A DNA stretch of 64,000 nucleotides from Phycisphaerae bacterium. Its GTDB lineage: Bacteria > Planctomycetota > Phycisphaerae > UBA1845 > UTPLA1. The number at the start of each line of letters is the position of its first letter. The first letter of the stretch is position 1. The translations under genes were made by a program, and so were the position numbers. Below the pieces are notes generated by a model that was not told the DNA's origin, made no database searches, and saw only the letters and a program-made list of their open reading frames with translations. Positions 8,740 to 17,355 of this stretch are shown piece by piece. Location of the stretch: positions 1 through 64,000 of the forward strand of contig JAHBXN010000007.1 of assembly GCA_019636475.1 (NCBI GenBank), read 5' to 3'.

Positions 8740-8752
8740 TATAATCGCCGCA
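8740..8752 (+). promoter_or_regulatory. Possible -10 element for a leaderless transcript
   Basis: A perfect TATAAT at 8740-8745 ends six bases before the ATG at 8752, which has no Shine-Dalgarno sequence. Transcription would be expected to start at or next to the A of the ATG, giving a leaderless mRNA. No good -35 lies 16-18 bases upstream; a TTGACA at 8725-8730 is only nine bases away. Confidence 0.35.
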
Positions 8753-10095
8753 TGATTCCTCCGGAACGCGCCATCCAACAAAACGATCCCCCTTCCGATC
8801 CGCTCGCGGTTGAACCGCGATGGAAGATGTGGGGGTGCCTCGCCCTGCTGATGGTTGCGCTTCTGATTGTCGTCGCACCGCGAATCAGCCTCTCCCGGTG
8901 GGAAGTCATCCGACACATGAACGCGGCCTTCGACGAAGCCATGCAATGGCGCGATGGCAAGCTGTATCTCTCGGATGCCGCACCCATCTGGGAAGCGCCG
9001 GCCGTCGATGGCCGCAAGTACAACGTCGTGGGGCACGTCTTCGTGCTGCTTTCACTCGTCGGCGTGTGGCTTTCGGAATTGACCGGTGCGCCGCCGGGGC
9101 AGTTTTACCCGCCCTATTACATTCTCATGCTCGCAGCGCCCGTGCCGTTGGTGGCCTTCGGTGTGTTCAGACTCCAGACCCGGTCCGCAGCATGGGGCGC
9201 GGTCCTCGCCGGATATTTCATCGCCGGCACCTGCATGCGTCCGGTCCTCTGGCACTGCCGGGGGAGCAGCATCTACTACATTAACCATGTCATCGCCGCG
9301 ACCGGACTGCTGATTTTCGCCGCGGACATGCTTGGCCGACGTCGAGTCTGGCCGGCAGCGATCGGACTCATTCTGGCCGCCTGGTCGAGGCAGATGACTT
9401 GCCTGTATGCGCTGCCATTTCTCTGGCTGACGTGGACGGCCTGCCGATCGCCCCGCGGCAATCCTCCTTCGGCGATCGGGATTGAATCAGCGTTCCGCGA
9501 GATAACTCCAGCCGGTCGCAGCGTGAGAACAAGTTACGTCAAGTTCTTCGCCGCCCTCGGCGTGGTCGCTGTGATCGGGCTATACCCGATGGCGATGAGC
9601 TACGCAAAACTCGGTAACCCGCTCGACTCAGGCTATCCCGGCATGTATGTCGGACGAACGGACAAGATCGCTCTCGACGCGCAATCCTGCTTCTGGGGCA
9701 CGCGATGGTTTCCGCGCCACTTCAAATCCATGAACCTCACGCTGCCGACTCCCGACATTCGAGAGAACACCATCTACTTCGATAACACCGACCGGGACGG
9801 AGGCAGCATCTGGTTCACAACCCCGCTTCTGCTGGCGGTCTTTGCCACCGCACGCCGATGGTGGCGCGATCCGGCCCGCCGGGCACTCATGCTCTCCTCC
9901 CTGCTGGTGATTTTCGGATTGTGGGGCTACCACACCACCGGCTCCCACGAGTGCGGCTATTATCGTTACGCACTGGATTTCATCCCGATCTGGTTCGCCG
10001 TGATTGCCCCCTACGTCACGACGCCGCGTGCCGCGCCATGGACACTCGCCTGTCTGGCATGGAGCACCTTCTACTTCTTCATGCTTCTTCCCTGA
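8752..10095 (+). CDS. Polytopic membrane protein of unknown function
   Basis: A 447-aa protein with about ten hydrophobic helices. The first is at residues 24-44 (CLALLMVALLIVVAPRI) and the last at the C-terminus (ending FYFFMLLP). Large loops follow helix 1 (MNAAFDEAMQWRDGKLYLS) and helix 7 (residues about 290-345, with GYPGMYVGRTDKIALD). The topology with a long first periplasmic loop resembles GT-C/GT39-type glycosyltransferases or PMT-like proteins, but the usual acidic pair (DE/DD) after helix 1 is not convincing. The ATG at 8752 is preferred; the frame extends upstream to 8608 but crosses the terminator hairpin. Confidence 0.7.
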   Translation: MIPPERAIQQNDPPSDPLAVEPRWKMWGCLALLMVALLIVVAPRISLSRWEVIRHMNAAFDEAMQWRDGKLYLSDAAPIWEAPAVDGRKYNVVGHVFVLLSLVGVWLSELTGAPPGQFYPPYYILMLAAPVPLVAFGVFRLQTRSAAWGAVLAGYFIAGTCMRPVLWHCRGSSIYYINHVIAATGLLIFAADMLGRRRVWPAAIGLILAAWSRQMTCLYALPFLWLTWTACRSPRGNPPSAIGIESAFREITPAGRSVRTSYVKFFAALGVVAVIGLYPMAMSYAKLGNPLDSGYPGMYVGRTDKIALDAQSCFWGTRWFPRHFKSMNLTLPTPDIRENTIYFDNTDRDGGSIWFTTPLLLAVFATARRWWRDPARRALMLSSLLVIFGLWGYHTTGSHECGYYRYALDFIPIWFAVIAPYVTTPRAAPWTLACLAWSTFYFFMLLP

Positions 10096-10279
10096 CCCAT
10101 CGGCGCCACCGGATTTCGACGGTCCGGATGCAGTCTCATCCCGATAATCCGATGCGCCACAACGCCATCGAGCGATTTGATTCGTCACCGGTGGATTGAG
10201 TTCCGGCGGCGCGAATATACTTGATAAGGAGCGACTGCGGCCGCGCCAATTCGATGCGCGGGCGTGACGTCGATCACCC

Positions 10280-10522
10280 ATGACAAGCGACGAATTTCAA
10301 CTGCAAATTGCGCGACTGCAATCAAAGATTGAAGCGTTGCCGCTCGCCGATCACGAGGCGATCGAGAAACTTCTGCGCGAAACCCTGGCCCGACACGCTG
10401 AGATTCAGGCCGCGCGGGCCGCCGCGCTCGACGCGCTGGATGACTGGCGTTTGACGATCAAATACGCCGTTTACGATGCCGAATGCGCACGACGCGAGCG
10501 GGACCCTTCCAGCGAGTCTTGA
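10280..10522 (+). CDS. Small hypothetical protein
   Basis: An 80-aa, highly charged, predicted all-helical protein (IARLQSKIEALPLADHEAIE and following) with heptad-like spacing in the first 50 residues and an Asp/Glu/Arg-rich end. No family was recognised. It lies 184 bases after the membrane protein and before tRNA-Leu. The ATG has no clear Shine-Dalgarno sequence. The frame is supported mainly by normal amino-acid composition and high third-position GC. Confidence 0.5.
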   Translation: MTSDEFQLQIARLQSKIEALPLADHEAIEKLLRETLARHAEIQAARAAALDALDDWRLTIKYAVYDAECARRERDPSSES

Positions 10523-10582
10523 AACCCCGGGATTCAAACCATCCACACACTCGCGCCCAACCGATCCGCCGCCCCGTCCCGG

Positions 10583-10610
10583 TTGTCGATTCCCAAGGCC
10601 TTGTTAGAAT
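10583..10610 (+). promoter_or_regulatory. Promoter of tRNA-Leu
   Basis: TTGTCG (10583-10588) and TAGAAT (10605-10610) are separated by 16 bases, giving four of six and five of six matches to the sigma-70 consensus. The predicted start, about seven bases on, leaves a leader of some 15 bases before the tRNA. Confidence 0.5.
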
Positions 10611-10632
10611 ACAATCCATGACGTGAACTTCG

Positions 10633-10716
10633 GCCGAAGTGGCGGAATCGGCAGACGCGCCGGATTCAAAATCCGGTTCCCGCAAGGGAGTGAGGGTTCA
10701 AGTCCCTCCTTCGGCA
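10633..10716 (+). tRNA. tRNA-Leu(CAA)
   Basis: An 84-nt class II tRNA. The acceptor arms GCCGAAG (10633-10639) and CTTCGGC (10709-10715) pair perfectly and A10716 is the discriminator. The anticodon stem CCGGA/TCCGG encloses TTCAAAA, giving anticodon CAA at 10667-10669 (reads UUG). A long variable arm CCCGCAAGGG is present, as expected for Leu. The T arm contains GGTTCAAGTCC. CCA is not encoded. Confidence 0.95.
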
Positions 10717-10822
10717 GTCCCCTCCAATTGACTCCTTCATTCAAAAGTAAACACACGATAGAACTTCACAGGCGACGGCCTGCCTGGCGATCGTGCCGCG
10801 CGCCGGTTGTCCTTCGCAACTC

Positions 10823-10866
10823 ATAAAAAGCAAACGGCCCCGCCGGATTGTCTCCGACGGGGCCGC
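10823..10866 (-). terminator. Terminator of the giant secreted-protein gene
   Basis: Arms 10835-10847 and 10853-10865 form a 13-bp stem with one mismatch (CGGCCCCG core). Read on the minus strand it is followed by TTTGCTTTTT. It lies about 80 bases beyond the stop of the long minus-strand gene. The plus strand also has a short T-run (TGTGTTTTC), so it may also stop read-through from tRNA-Leu. Confidence 0.8.
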
Positions 10867-10943
10867 TGTGTTTTCAGACTCCGAACGCCGAACTCATGCC
10901 CGTTGGCAGGAAGCTCGGACGTTCCGACTCATCGGATCACCGA

Positions 10944-13900
10944 TCAGGGACTGGTGATCACGAGGTCGTAGCTTCCGGGAACGGAACCCGTCCAGCCGCC
11001 AGTGCAGGCGAACTTGACGTAGTACACATTGCCCGGAGTCAGACCGGTCACTGACGCCGTCGAATAGTACGGCGCGGCGCCCGTGCATCCGTCATCATCG
11101 CATGCCAAGACAGGTCCTGCACAGCTTTCCAGCACGGCGATGATGCCGTCAACAAGCGTGCCGGCCGAGGCACAGTTCTGGACCGTCACCGAGCCATTGG
11201 CCGGCGCCGTGAACTTGTACCAGACGGTGTTGGTGCCCTGGGCAGCCGCACCGGTCCAGTGGCAAGCCGCCGGATAGAGCGGATCGGCTCCATTGGCCGT
11301 AGCCGTGGTGTTGTTGCCGCTGACGGCCGCGCCATTGATGTTCGCGGTGATGTCAATGGCATCGACACACTCGTCGTTGGTGATCGGGATGTAGTCGTTG
11401 CAATCCACGCCGATGCAATCCGACGCGAGCCCCAGATAGGTGCCGCCACCGTTCAAGCAATCTGCCTGGGTCACGAACTCGGTGCAGACCTCACCGGTGC
11501 AGCAAGCGCCTTCGTCACCGATCGGCGTGCATGCCAGGGTGGCCGTGTAATTCCACGGGCCGCCAGCACACGGATAGCCTTCGAACACGCTCGGCAGGAC
11601 GAGCACCCAGTAGGTGCCCGGGCCCACGTTCACGTTGACCGACGTCAACTGGCATGTCGTCGAAGCGGCAGAAGCGAGAATGTTCAGATTCGCGCAGCCA
11701 CTCGATGCATCCACGATGGCAATGAGGAAGTCGAAGTCCGCCGTGGCCGACCAGTTCAGGTTCGACGCCGTCGCAACGTTGACTTCATACCAGTCGGTGT
11801 CACGCGTTCCGCCATCGGCCCATGCAGTGCCGCAGACAGAATCGTTGCACGCGATCGGCGAGAAGATCACCGGAACGGAGTTGCATCCGCCGTTGAAGTT
11901 GTCCACGCCGCCACAGTTGCCCTCGAGCTCATTGTCCGTGCAGTTCACGCAGGAGACGCAGACGATATCCTCGCATGCGAAATCCGGCTCGAACTGATAA
12001 CCATTCGGGCACAGCAGGCCGGACGGAACGACAGTGCAGACGCCGTTCGGCGCACAGCACGCGCCGCCACCGCTGTTGTCACATTCAATGACCAGATCAA
12101 AGGTCCCGCCCGTACCACTGAAGGCATCAACGATGATGTAGTAGGTGATGCCCGTCGTGGCCGCGAAGGTCACCTGCTCGACCAGGGCCGGGAAGTTATC
12201 CGAGCCTGCCACGCAGGTGCCGAGGATGTCGAAGCAGTCGGTGACGACATACATCGAACCATCGAAGCTCACGGCCGTCGGCGTCATCGTGACGGTCATC
12301 ACGGTGTCCGCTGTCGGCGTGAATGAGTAGACCACGTCCGGACCGGTTGCCGCATAGCCCGTGCAACCAGCGGCGGTCGGGTCGTAGTTGTTGCCTGCAC
12401 CGATGTTCGAACCCGAAAGGAAGAACGTGTCGCAATCGATTGCGATCGCGGTCTCACAGGTCGGGTTCGGCTGCGGGCAGACAGTGGTTGCACAAGTGGT
12501 CAGAGCACCCTGGAAGACGCCACCAACGGCATCGCAGGCCGCAAGATTCGGCTGGTCGGTGCAGGTGCCGTTGTCCGGATCGCAGCAGGCGCCGCCATCA
12601 CCCGAGACACAGCTTACCGACAGGTTGAACGTGCCGTTCGCCGTGCCGAAACCGTCGCAGATGATGTAGTAGGTCGTGCCGGTGGAAGCCACGAACGAGA
12701 GCGACTCATCACCCGGGGCGACGACATTGTCATCCGCACCGGCGACGCATGAGCCGAGAACATCCGCACAGTTCGTCACCACGTACAGCGAGGCATCGAA
12801 CTCAGGGCTCGTGTCCATCAGGACCGAAACCAGAGCATCCGAGGCCGCCGTGAACGAGTAGACCACGTCCGGACCGGTGGCTGCAAAACCAGTGCAACCG
12901 GCTGCGGTCGGGTTGTAATCGTTCGATGCACCAACGGTGGAACCGGCCACGAACGCGCCGCACACAATCGGCGTAGCCGTCGCACAGGTGTCATTGCCGG
13001 TGCAAGGATTGGCACCGCAGTTCAATGCACCATTCCACGAGCCGCTCAGCGCATTGCACGCTGCCTGCGTGATGTCGCTGCACTGAACGCCTCCATCCTG
13101 ATAGCAGCAGCGGCCGATCGGCGGAGTGCAGCTCGGTGGATTGGCACAGGGAACTCCGTCGTCACTGACGTCAAGCTGATAGATTCCGAACGTCGCTGAG
13201 AAACCGCTGACGCGGATGTAGTACACCGTGTTCAGGGCTGAGCACCAGGTGAACGTCGACTTGCGGTTGAGGCCGCCGAGTGCACAATCCGGCGGAGAGC
13301 CAACCGTGTCGTCGTTGCCGCCGACGCAGATCAGGCTGCCGCATTCGCCGCAGAAGACTTCGAGCATCGTGTCGAAATTCGTCGTGATGTTGCAGGTGGA
13401 GACCCGAATGGTGTTGCCCGTGCCGGTGACCTTGTACCAGACGCCCTGATTCGGCGTGGAAACACCGCAGGCTGCCGGGGCCGCATCATCCGTCGCGAGC
13501 GTGTTGTCGCCGACCGTCGATGACGGGACGCCAACCGCAATCGCCTGAGTACAATCGTCCGGAATCACAGGACACGGATTGGCGGTGCAGTTCAGACCGG
13601 CCGCGAAGTTTCCGCCCAGAACGGCGCACTCCTCAGCCGTCACGCCATCCACGCAACTCGCACCGCTGTTGATGCAGCATCGGCCTTCGCCGTCGCCGCA
13701 GAACTTGTCGGTGAGACTGACGAGGATGTTCGCGAAAGCGGTCACGTCGGCGAGATCGACCAGGCCGCTCTCATCCGCATCCGCGCAGCCACAGCCGGCC
13801 GGCGGGATGCCGTTGAGGCTGTTGACCACACAGTCGGTGAAGAGCTGCACGTCGCGTCCGTCCAGACGGCCGTTGCCGTCCAGATCGGCCGGGCAGGTGC

Positions 13901-16886
13901 CGCACGGCTCGATCGGGCAAATGATCGAGAGCGTGAAGGGACCGCCGGCCGAAGCGCCGAACTTGTCGCAGATGATGTAGTAGGTGACGTTGGCGGCTGC
14001 CGCGAACGTCAAGGTTTCGTCACCCGGGGTGGTGACATTGCTGTCCGCACCGGCCACGCAGGTGGTCATGTCGTTGCAGTTCGTAACGACATACAGTGCC
14101 GCGTCAAACTCAGGACTCGGGTCCATCAGAATCGTGATGTTCCGAGCGAAAGGCGACGTGATCTTGTAGACCACATCCGCGCCGACTGCAGCGAATCCGG
14201 TGCAGCTCGGTCCCGGAATGGCGGGGTTGTAGTTATTGTTCGCACCGACCAGTGTGCCCTGGACGACGTCGCCGCAGTTAACCGCGATGGCATCTTCGCA
14301 GGTGTCGGGGAACAAGCAGGCATCCGGAGTGCATGGAGCACCCTGCGTCCAGGTACCGCCGAGGTCGTTGCAGGCGTCCTGATTCACGACTTCGCAGAAA
14401 TCAGTGCCTTCGATGTCGTAGCAGCACCGGCCCGTGGGGCAAGGATCGCTGCCGCAGTTCAGGTTGGCTGTCCAGATACCGGCGTACTGTCCGCCGAGAT
14501 CCTCGCAGGCCAACTGATTTGTGTTTTCGCAGAGGCTCATGCCGATTGCATAGTAGCAGCATCGGCCGGAGCAGGTGATGGAGGCGCAGCTGCCGCCGCC
14601 GGAGAACGTGTCATACAGGCCATCGCACTCGGACTCGAGAGCGCCGTCGGTGCAGGTGCCGTCACCGTGACAGCAGGCCCCGGTGGCGCAGTTGGAGGTG
14701 GAGCACTCTGTGTCGGCGCCAAGGTAGGTGCCGCTCAGGGCTGCACACGCGGCTGCATCAGCCACGTCGCTGCAGCCGCCGCCAGGCAGACAGCAGGCGC
14801 CCGGAGCCGCGCACGTCACGTTCAGGAAGAACGCCGGATTCGTCGGCGCGCTCGTGAACGCATCCGCGATGATGTAATAGGTTCCCGGAGGAGCGAACCA
14901 CGTGATGGTCTCTGTCACGCCGCTGCAGCAAAGGTCACTGCCGGCGAGGCAGGTGCCGTTGATGTCGCTGCAATTGGTGACAACGTAGAGCGATGCATCG
15001 AACGTGGTGCCGCCAGCGCCGGTCTGAACCATGGACACCGTGACCGTTCGAGCCGATGTTAGCGTCAGGCTGTACACAAGATCCGGACCATTGGCCGTGA
15101 ATCCGGTGCAGGGAATCGAGACCGCGCCGTAGTCGTTACCAGCGCCCAGCAGGTTGGCCAGGATGCTGTCGCCGCAGTTGATCGGCGTGGCAGTCGCGCA
15201 CGTGTCGTTCGTCGGGCAGGCCGTCGAGCAGGTCAGCGTGGAAGCCCATGTGCCACCCAGTGCGGTGCACTCGAGTTGCTGGACGACGGCGCAGTCATTG
15301 CCGCCGTTGTAGCAGCAGCGACCGGTCGGGCAGGCCGTCGCGCAGGTCGAGCCGGAGGTCCACGTTCCGCCGAGGAACGTGCACTCAGCCTGCTGAACGA
15401 CCGCGCAGGCGCCGACGCCGTTGTCGAGGTAGCAGCAGCGGCCGGTCGGGCAGGCCGTCGCGCAGGTCGAGCCGGAGGTCCAGGTGCCGTTGAGCGTAAG
15501 CAGGCACTCACCCTGAATGACAGGCGACGCGCAGGCGCCGACACCGTTATTGAGATAGCAGCAGCGGCCGGTGGTGCAGGCCGTCGCACAAGTCGAACCG
15601 GACGTAAACAATCCGCCGTAGACAACTTCGCAATAGACTTCGGTGACGTTGTCAACGCAGGCGCTGGCGCCGTTGTTCAAATAGCAGCAGCGGCCGGTCG
15701 GGCAGGCCGTCGCGCAGGTCGAACCGGAGGTCCAGTAGCCATTCAGCGCGGTGCACTCAATTTCCGAATTTGCAATGCAAGAGGTGGACCCGCCATTGAC
15801 GTAGCAGCAGCGGCCTTGCGGACAGCCCGTCGCGCAGGTTGAACCGGAGACCCAGAGGCCGCCAAGCGACCAGCACTCAGCATTTGTGTTTACCGCGCAG
15901 AGGCCCGAACCGCCGGAGATATAGCAGCAGCGGCCGGTTGTCGTCGGGCAGGCGGTCGCGCAAGTCGAACCCGAAGTGCCCCAGACGCCGTTCACCGCAA
16001 CGCATGCGCCGTACGAAAGGTCGGCACAAACCTGGCTGCCGCTGTCCCAATAGCAGCAGCGGCGAAGAACCGGCGTGCAGGAAGCAGCGGGCGTGCAGCT
16101 CTGGCCATTGCTCGTGACGGTCAACTCAATCGGACCGCCCTGGGGCGACGAGGTCGAGGTGAACGCGCCAACGTGGATCAGATAGGTCTGTCCGACGGCG
16201 GTGCACCAGGAAAGGCGGGACTTCCGATTGACACCAGATGAAGTCAGAAAACAGTCGTTCGCCGTGAAGTCATCATTGGAGTTGACACACGTGAAGTCAG
16301 AACAGCTATTGCCGCAGAACACCTGAACGACCGTATCCAGAAACGTTCCGGGATTGCAGGTGCTGACGGTGTAAGTCGTGCCGTCGCCCACCACGGAATA
16401 CCAGACGCCCTTTCGCGGGGCGGTGGTGCTGGCGGCGCACGATGAAGAATTCAGCGTATCAGTCGTGGCGAGAGTCGTGTCGACCGTGACGCTCGCGGGA
16501 ACCGCGAGAGCCTCGGCATTGGCGCACGCATCGTTCGCCGGGGCGCCGCCGCGGGGGGCGCCGACTTCGGCACCGATGCCGTCAGCGGCCATGCCAACTT
16601 CTTCGAAAAGAAAGACGGGATCGTCTGTGCCGAACTTCTGAATGAGTTCGTCCATCCCATCACTGCCGAACCGCTCCAGCATGAATTGATACATTAATCC
16701 CGGATCGCCCGAATTATGGACGTCCTCGCGATTCAGCGACATTTCCGAGCGGTCGACGGCCGGAATGACCGCCCTGCCCATCTTTTCGCTACTTTCATCA
16801 CCCACCGCCCGCTGCGAAGTCCATGACATCGTCATGGCACAACACAGCAAACCGGTACACAGACACCAGAACTTCTTCCCTAACAT
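10944..16886 (-). CDS. Giant modular Cys-rich secreted protein with internal dockerin-like pair
   Basis: A 1980-aa exported protein. Residues 1-29 are a signal peptide; the ATG at 16886 has GGGAGG seven bases upstream. Two module types alternate. The first is a Cys-rich unit of about 40 aa, (G)RCCY or GACC...C......C..LGG.W..G..C....C; I count about 16, with seven in tandem at residues 270-565. The second is a beta-rich module starting NDxCxxAxxV/I and containing GxDVVYxFT and DxxLYVVTNC, with seven to eight copies resembling PPC-type pre-peptidase C-terminal domains. At about residues 1000-1065 lies a pair of EF-hand-like loops, DLDGNGRLDGRDVQ and DADESGLVDLADVT, as in dockerin type I. No catalytic motif was found and there is no C-terminal anchor. 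Probably an extracellular adhesive or scaffold-binding protein; the role is inferred. Confidence 0.85.
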   Translation of the reverse strand: MLGKKFWCLCTGLLCCAMTMSWTSQRAVGDESSEKMGRAVIPAVDRSEMSLNREDVHNSGDPGLMYQFMLERFGSDGMDELIQKFGTDDPVFLFEEVGMAADGIGAEVGAPRGGAPANDACANAEALAVPASVTVDTTLATTDTLNSSSCAASTTAPRKGVWYSVVGDGTTYTVSTCNPGTFLDTVVQVFCGNSCSDFTCVNSNDDFTANDCFLTSSGVNRKSRLSWCTAVGQTYLIHVGAFTSTSSPQGGPIELTVTSNGQSCTPAASCTPVLRRCCYWDSGSQVCADLSYGACVAVNGVWGTSGSTCATACPTTTGRCCYISGGSGLCAVNTNAECWSLGGLWVSGSTCATGCPQGRCCYVNGGSTSCIANSEIECTALNGYWTSGSTCATACPTGRCCYLNNGASACVDNVTEVYCEVVYGGLFTSGSTCATACTTGRCCYLNNGVGACASPVIQGECLLTLNGTWTSGSTCATACPTGRCCYLDNGVGACAVVQQAECTFLGGTWTSGSTCATACPTGRCCYNGGNDCAVVQQLECTALGGTWASTLTCSTACPTNDTCATATPINCGDSILANLLGAGNDYGAVSIPCTGFTANGPDLVYSLTLTSARTVTVSMVQTGAGGTTFDASLYVVTNCSDINGTCLAGSDLCCSGVTETITWFAPPGTYYIIADAFTSAPTNPAFFLNVTCAAPGACCLPGGGCSDVADAAACAALSGTYLGADTECSTSNCATGACCHGDGTCTDGALESECDGLYDTFSGGGSCASITCSGRCCYYAIGMSLCENTNQLACEDLGGQYAGIWTANLNCGSDPCPTGRCCYDIEGTDFCEVVNQDACNDLGGTWTQGAPCTPDACLFPDTCEDAIAVNCGDVVQGTLVGANNNYNPAIPGPSCTGFAAVGADVVYKITSPFARNITILMDPSPEFDAALYVVTNCNDMTTCVAGADSNVTTPGDETLTFAAAANVTYYIICDKFGASAGGPFTLSIICPIEPCGTCPADLDGNGRLDGRDVQLFTDCVVNSLNGIPPAGCGCADADESGLVDLADVTAFANILVSLTDKFCGDGEGRCCINSGASCVDGVTAEECAVLGGNFAAGLNCTANPCPVIPDDCTQAIAVGVPSSTVGDNTLATDDAAPAACGVSTPNQGVWYKVTGTGNTIRVSTCNITTNFDTMLEVFCGECGSLICVGGNDDTVGSPPDCALGGLNRKSTFTWCSALNTVYYIRVSGFSATFGIYQLDVSDDGVPCANPPSCTPPIGRCCYQDGGVQCSDITQAACNALSGSWNGALNCGANPCTGNDTCATATPIVCGAFVAGSTVGASNDYNPTAAGCTGFAATGPDVVYSFTAASDALVSVLMDTSPEFDASLYVVTNCADVLGSCVAGADDNVVAPGDESLSFVASTGTTYYIICDGFGTANGTFNLSVSCVSGDGGACCDPDNGTCTDQPNLAACDAVGGVFQGALTTCATTVCPQPNPTCETAIAIDCDTFFLSGSNIGAGNNYDPTAAGCTGYAATGPDVVYSFTPTADTVMTVTMTPTAVSFDGSMYVVTDCFDILGTCVAGSDNFPALVEQVTFAATTGITYYIIVDAFSGTGGTFDLVIECDNSGGGACCAPNGVCTVVPSGLLCPNGYQFEPDFACEDIVCVSCVNCTDNELEGNCGGVDNFNGGCNSVPVIFSPIACNDSVCGTAWADGGTRDTDWYEVNVATASNLNWSATADFDFLIAIVDASSGCANLNILASAASTTCQLTSVNVNVGPGTYWVLVLPSVFEGYPCAGGPWNYTATLACTPIGDEGACCTGEVCTEFVTQADCLNGGGTYLGLASDCIGVDCNDYIPITNDECVDAIDITANINGAAVSGNNTTATANGADPLYPAACHWTGAAAQGTNTVWYKFTAPANGSVTVQNCASAGTLVDGIIAVLESCAGPVLACDDDGCTGAAPYYSTASVTGLTPGNVYYVKFACTGGWTGSVPGSYDLVITSP
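15228..16080 (-). repeat. Seven near-tandem 120-129 bp DNA repeats within the giant gene
   Basis: The 10-mer AGCAGCAGCG (plus strand) recurs at 15311, 15431, 15557, 15683, 15803, 15923 and 16052. The spacing is 120, 126, 126, 120, 120 and 129 bases, all in frame. Around it, long stretches such as CGGTCGGGCAGGCCGTCGCG and CAGGTCGAGCCGGAGGTCCA are repeated almost exactly in several units. Each unit encodes one GRCCY module. High DNA identity implies recent duplication or gene conversion. Confidence 0.9.
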
Positions 16887-17355
16887 GTGCTTGCCTCCCT
16901 GTTCGAGTTCATCGAACAACTAAAAGAAGTGGAAAAATACAGTAGGGTCGGTCCGGTCCCACAACCGGAGCCGATGAATTCGCGCAAAATTGAGTTTTGT
17001 CGCCGAACCTGCAAGAAACCTTCCCCTCATTGGACGCCGCTGCGCAGGTGCATGCACGCGCTGCTCGCATCCATTTATTGCCCGCCTGCCGAATGACACG
17101 CGAAGCAGTGAGCACCAGGCAGACCCGGTCAATCCCACCCGTTGGATTCACCAACCGGCAGAATTTGCCCCGCGCTCCGAAATCGAGAGTAACGAAGTCG
17201 TAACGCCAAATCAAGACTTTCCCCGATTCAGGATCATTTATCTCAAACAAGCGCTCGTGGAATCACTGCGTATTTTTTCGGACTGGCCGCCAGACTGTGC
17301 CTTAACACACGCTCATTCCAACCAACATCGCAGCCTTGAAAAGCCCTCGCGCCCG
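16887..17355. other. Upstream region of the giant gene
   Basis: These 469 bases hold the Shine-Dalgarno of the giant gene (16894-16899) and a perfect 6-bp hairpin (TCCGGT 16952-16957 with ACCGGA 16964-16969). On the minus strand the hairpin is followed about ten bases later by TATTTTT; it may be a weak terminator of the gene at 17356 or a leader structure. Plus-strand frames here have atypical composition and are not called. Confidence 0.4.

Noticed and set aside
8725-8745. TTGACA and TATAAT upstream of the membrane-protein gene
   Set aside because: The two hexamers are separated by only nine bases, so they cannot act together as a sigma-70 promoter; only the -10 element is kept as a weak leaderless candidate.
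11259-12326. Plus-strand frame of 355 codons antisense to the giant gene
   Set aside because: Arg/Val/Ala-rich composition typical of an antisense shadow of GC-rich Thr/Cys/Gly codons; no ribosome-binding site and no motif.
15228-16080. Regularly spaced repeats resembling a CRISPR array
   Set aside because: Units are 120-129 bp, coding in frame for GRCCY modules, with no 25-40 bp palindromic repeats, no spacers of constant size and no cas genes.
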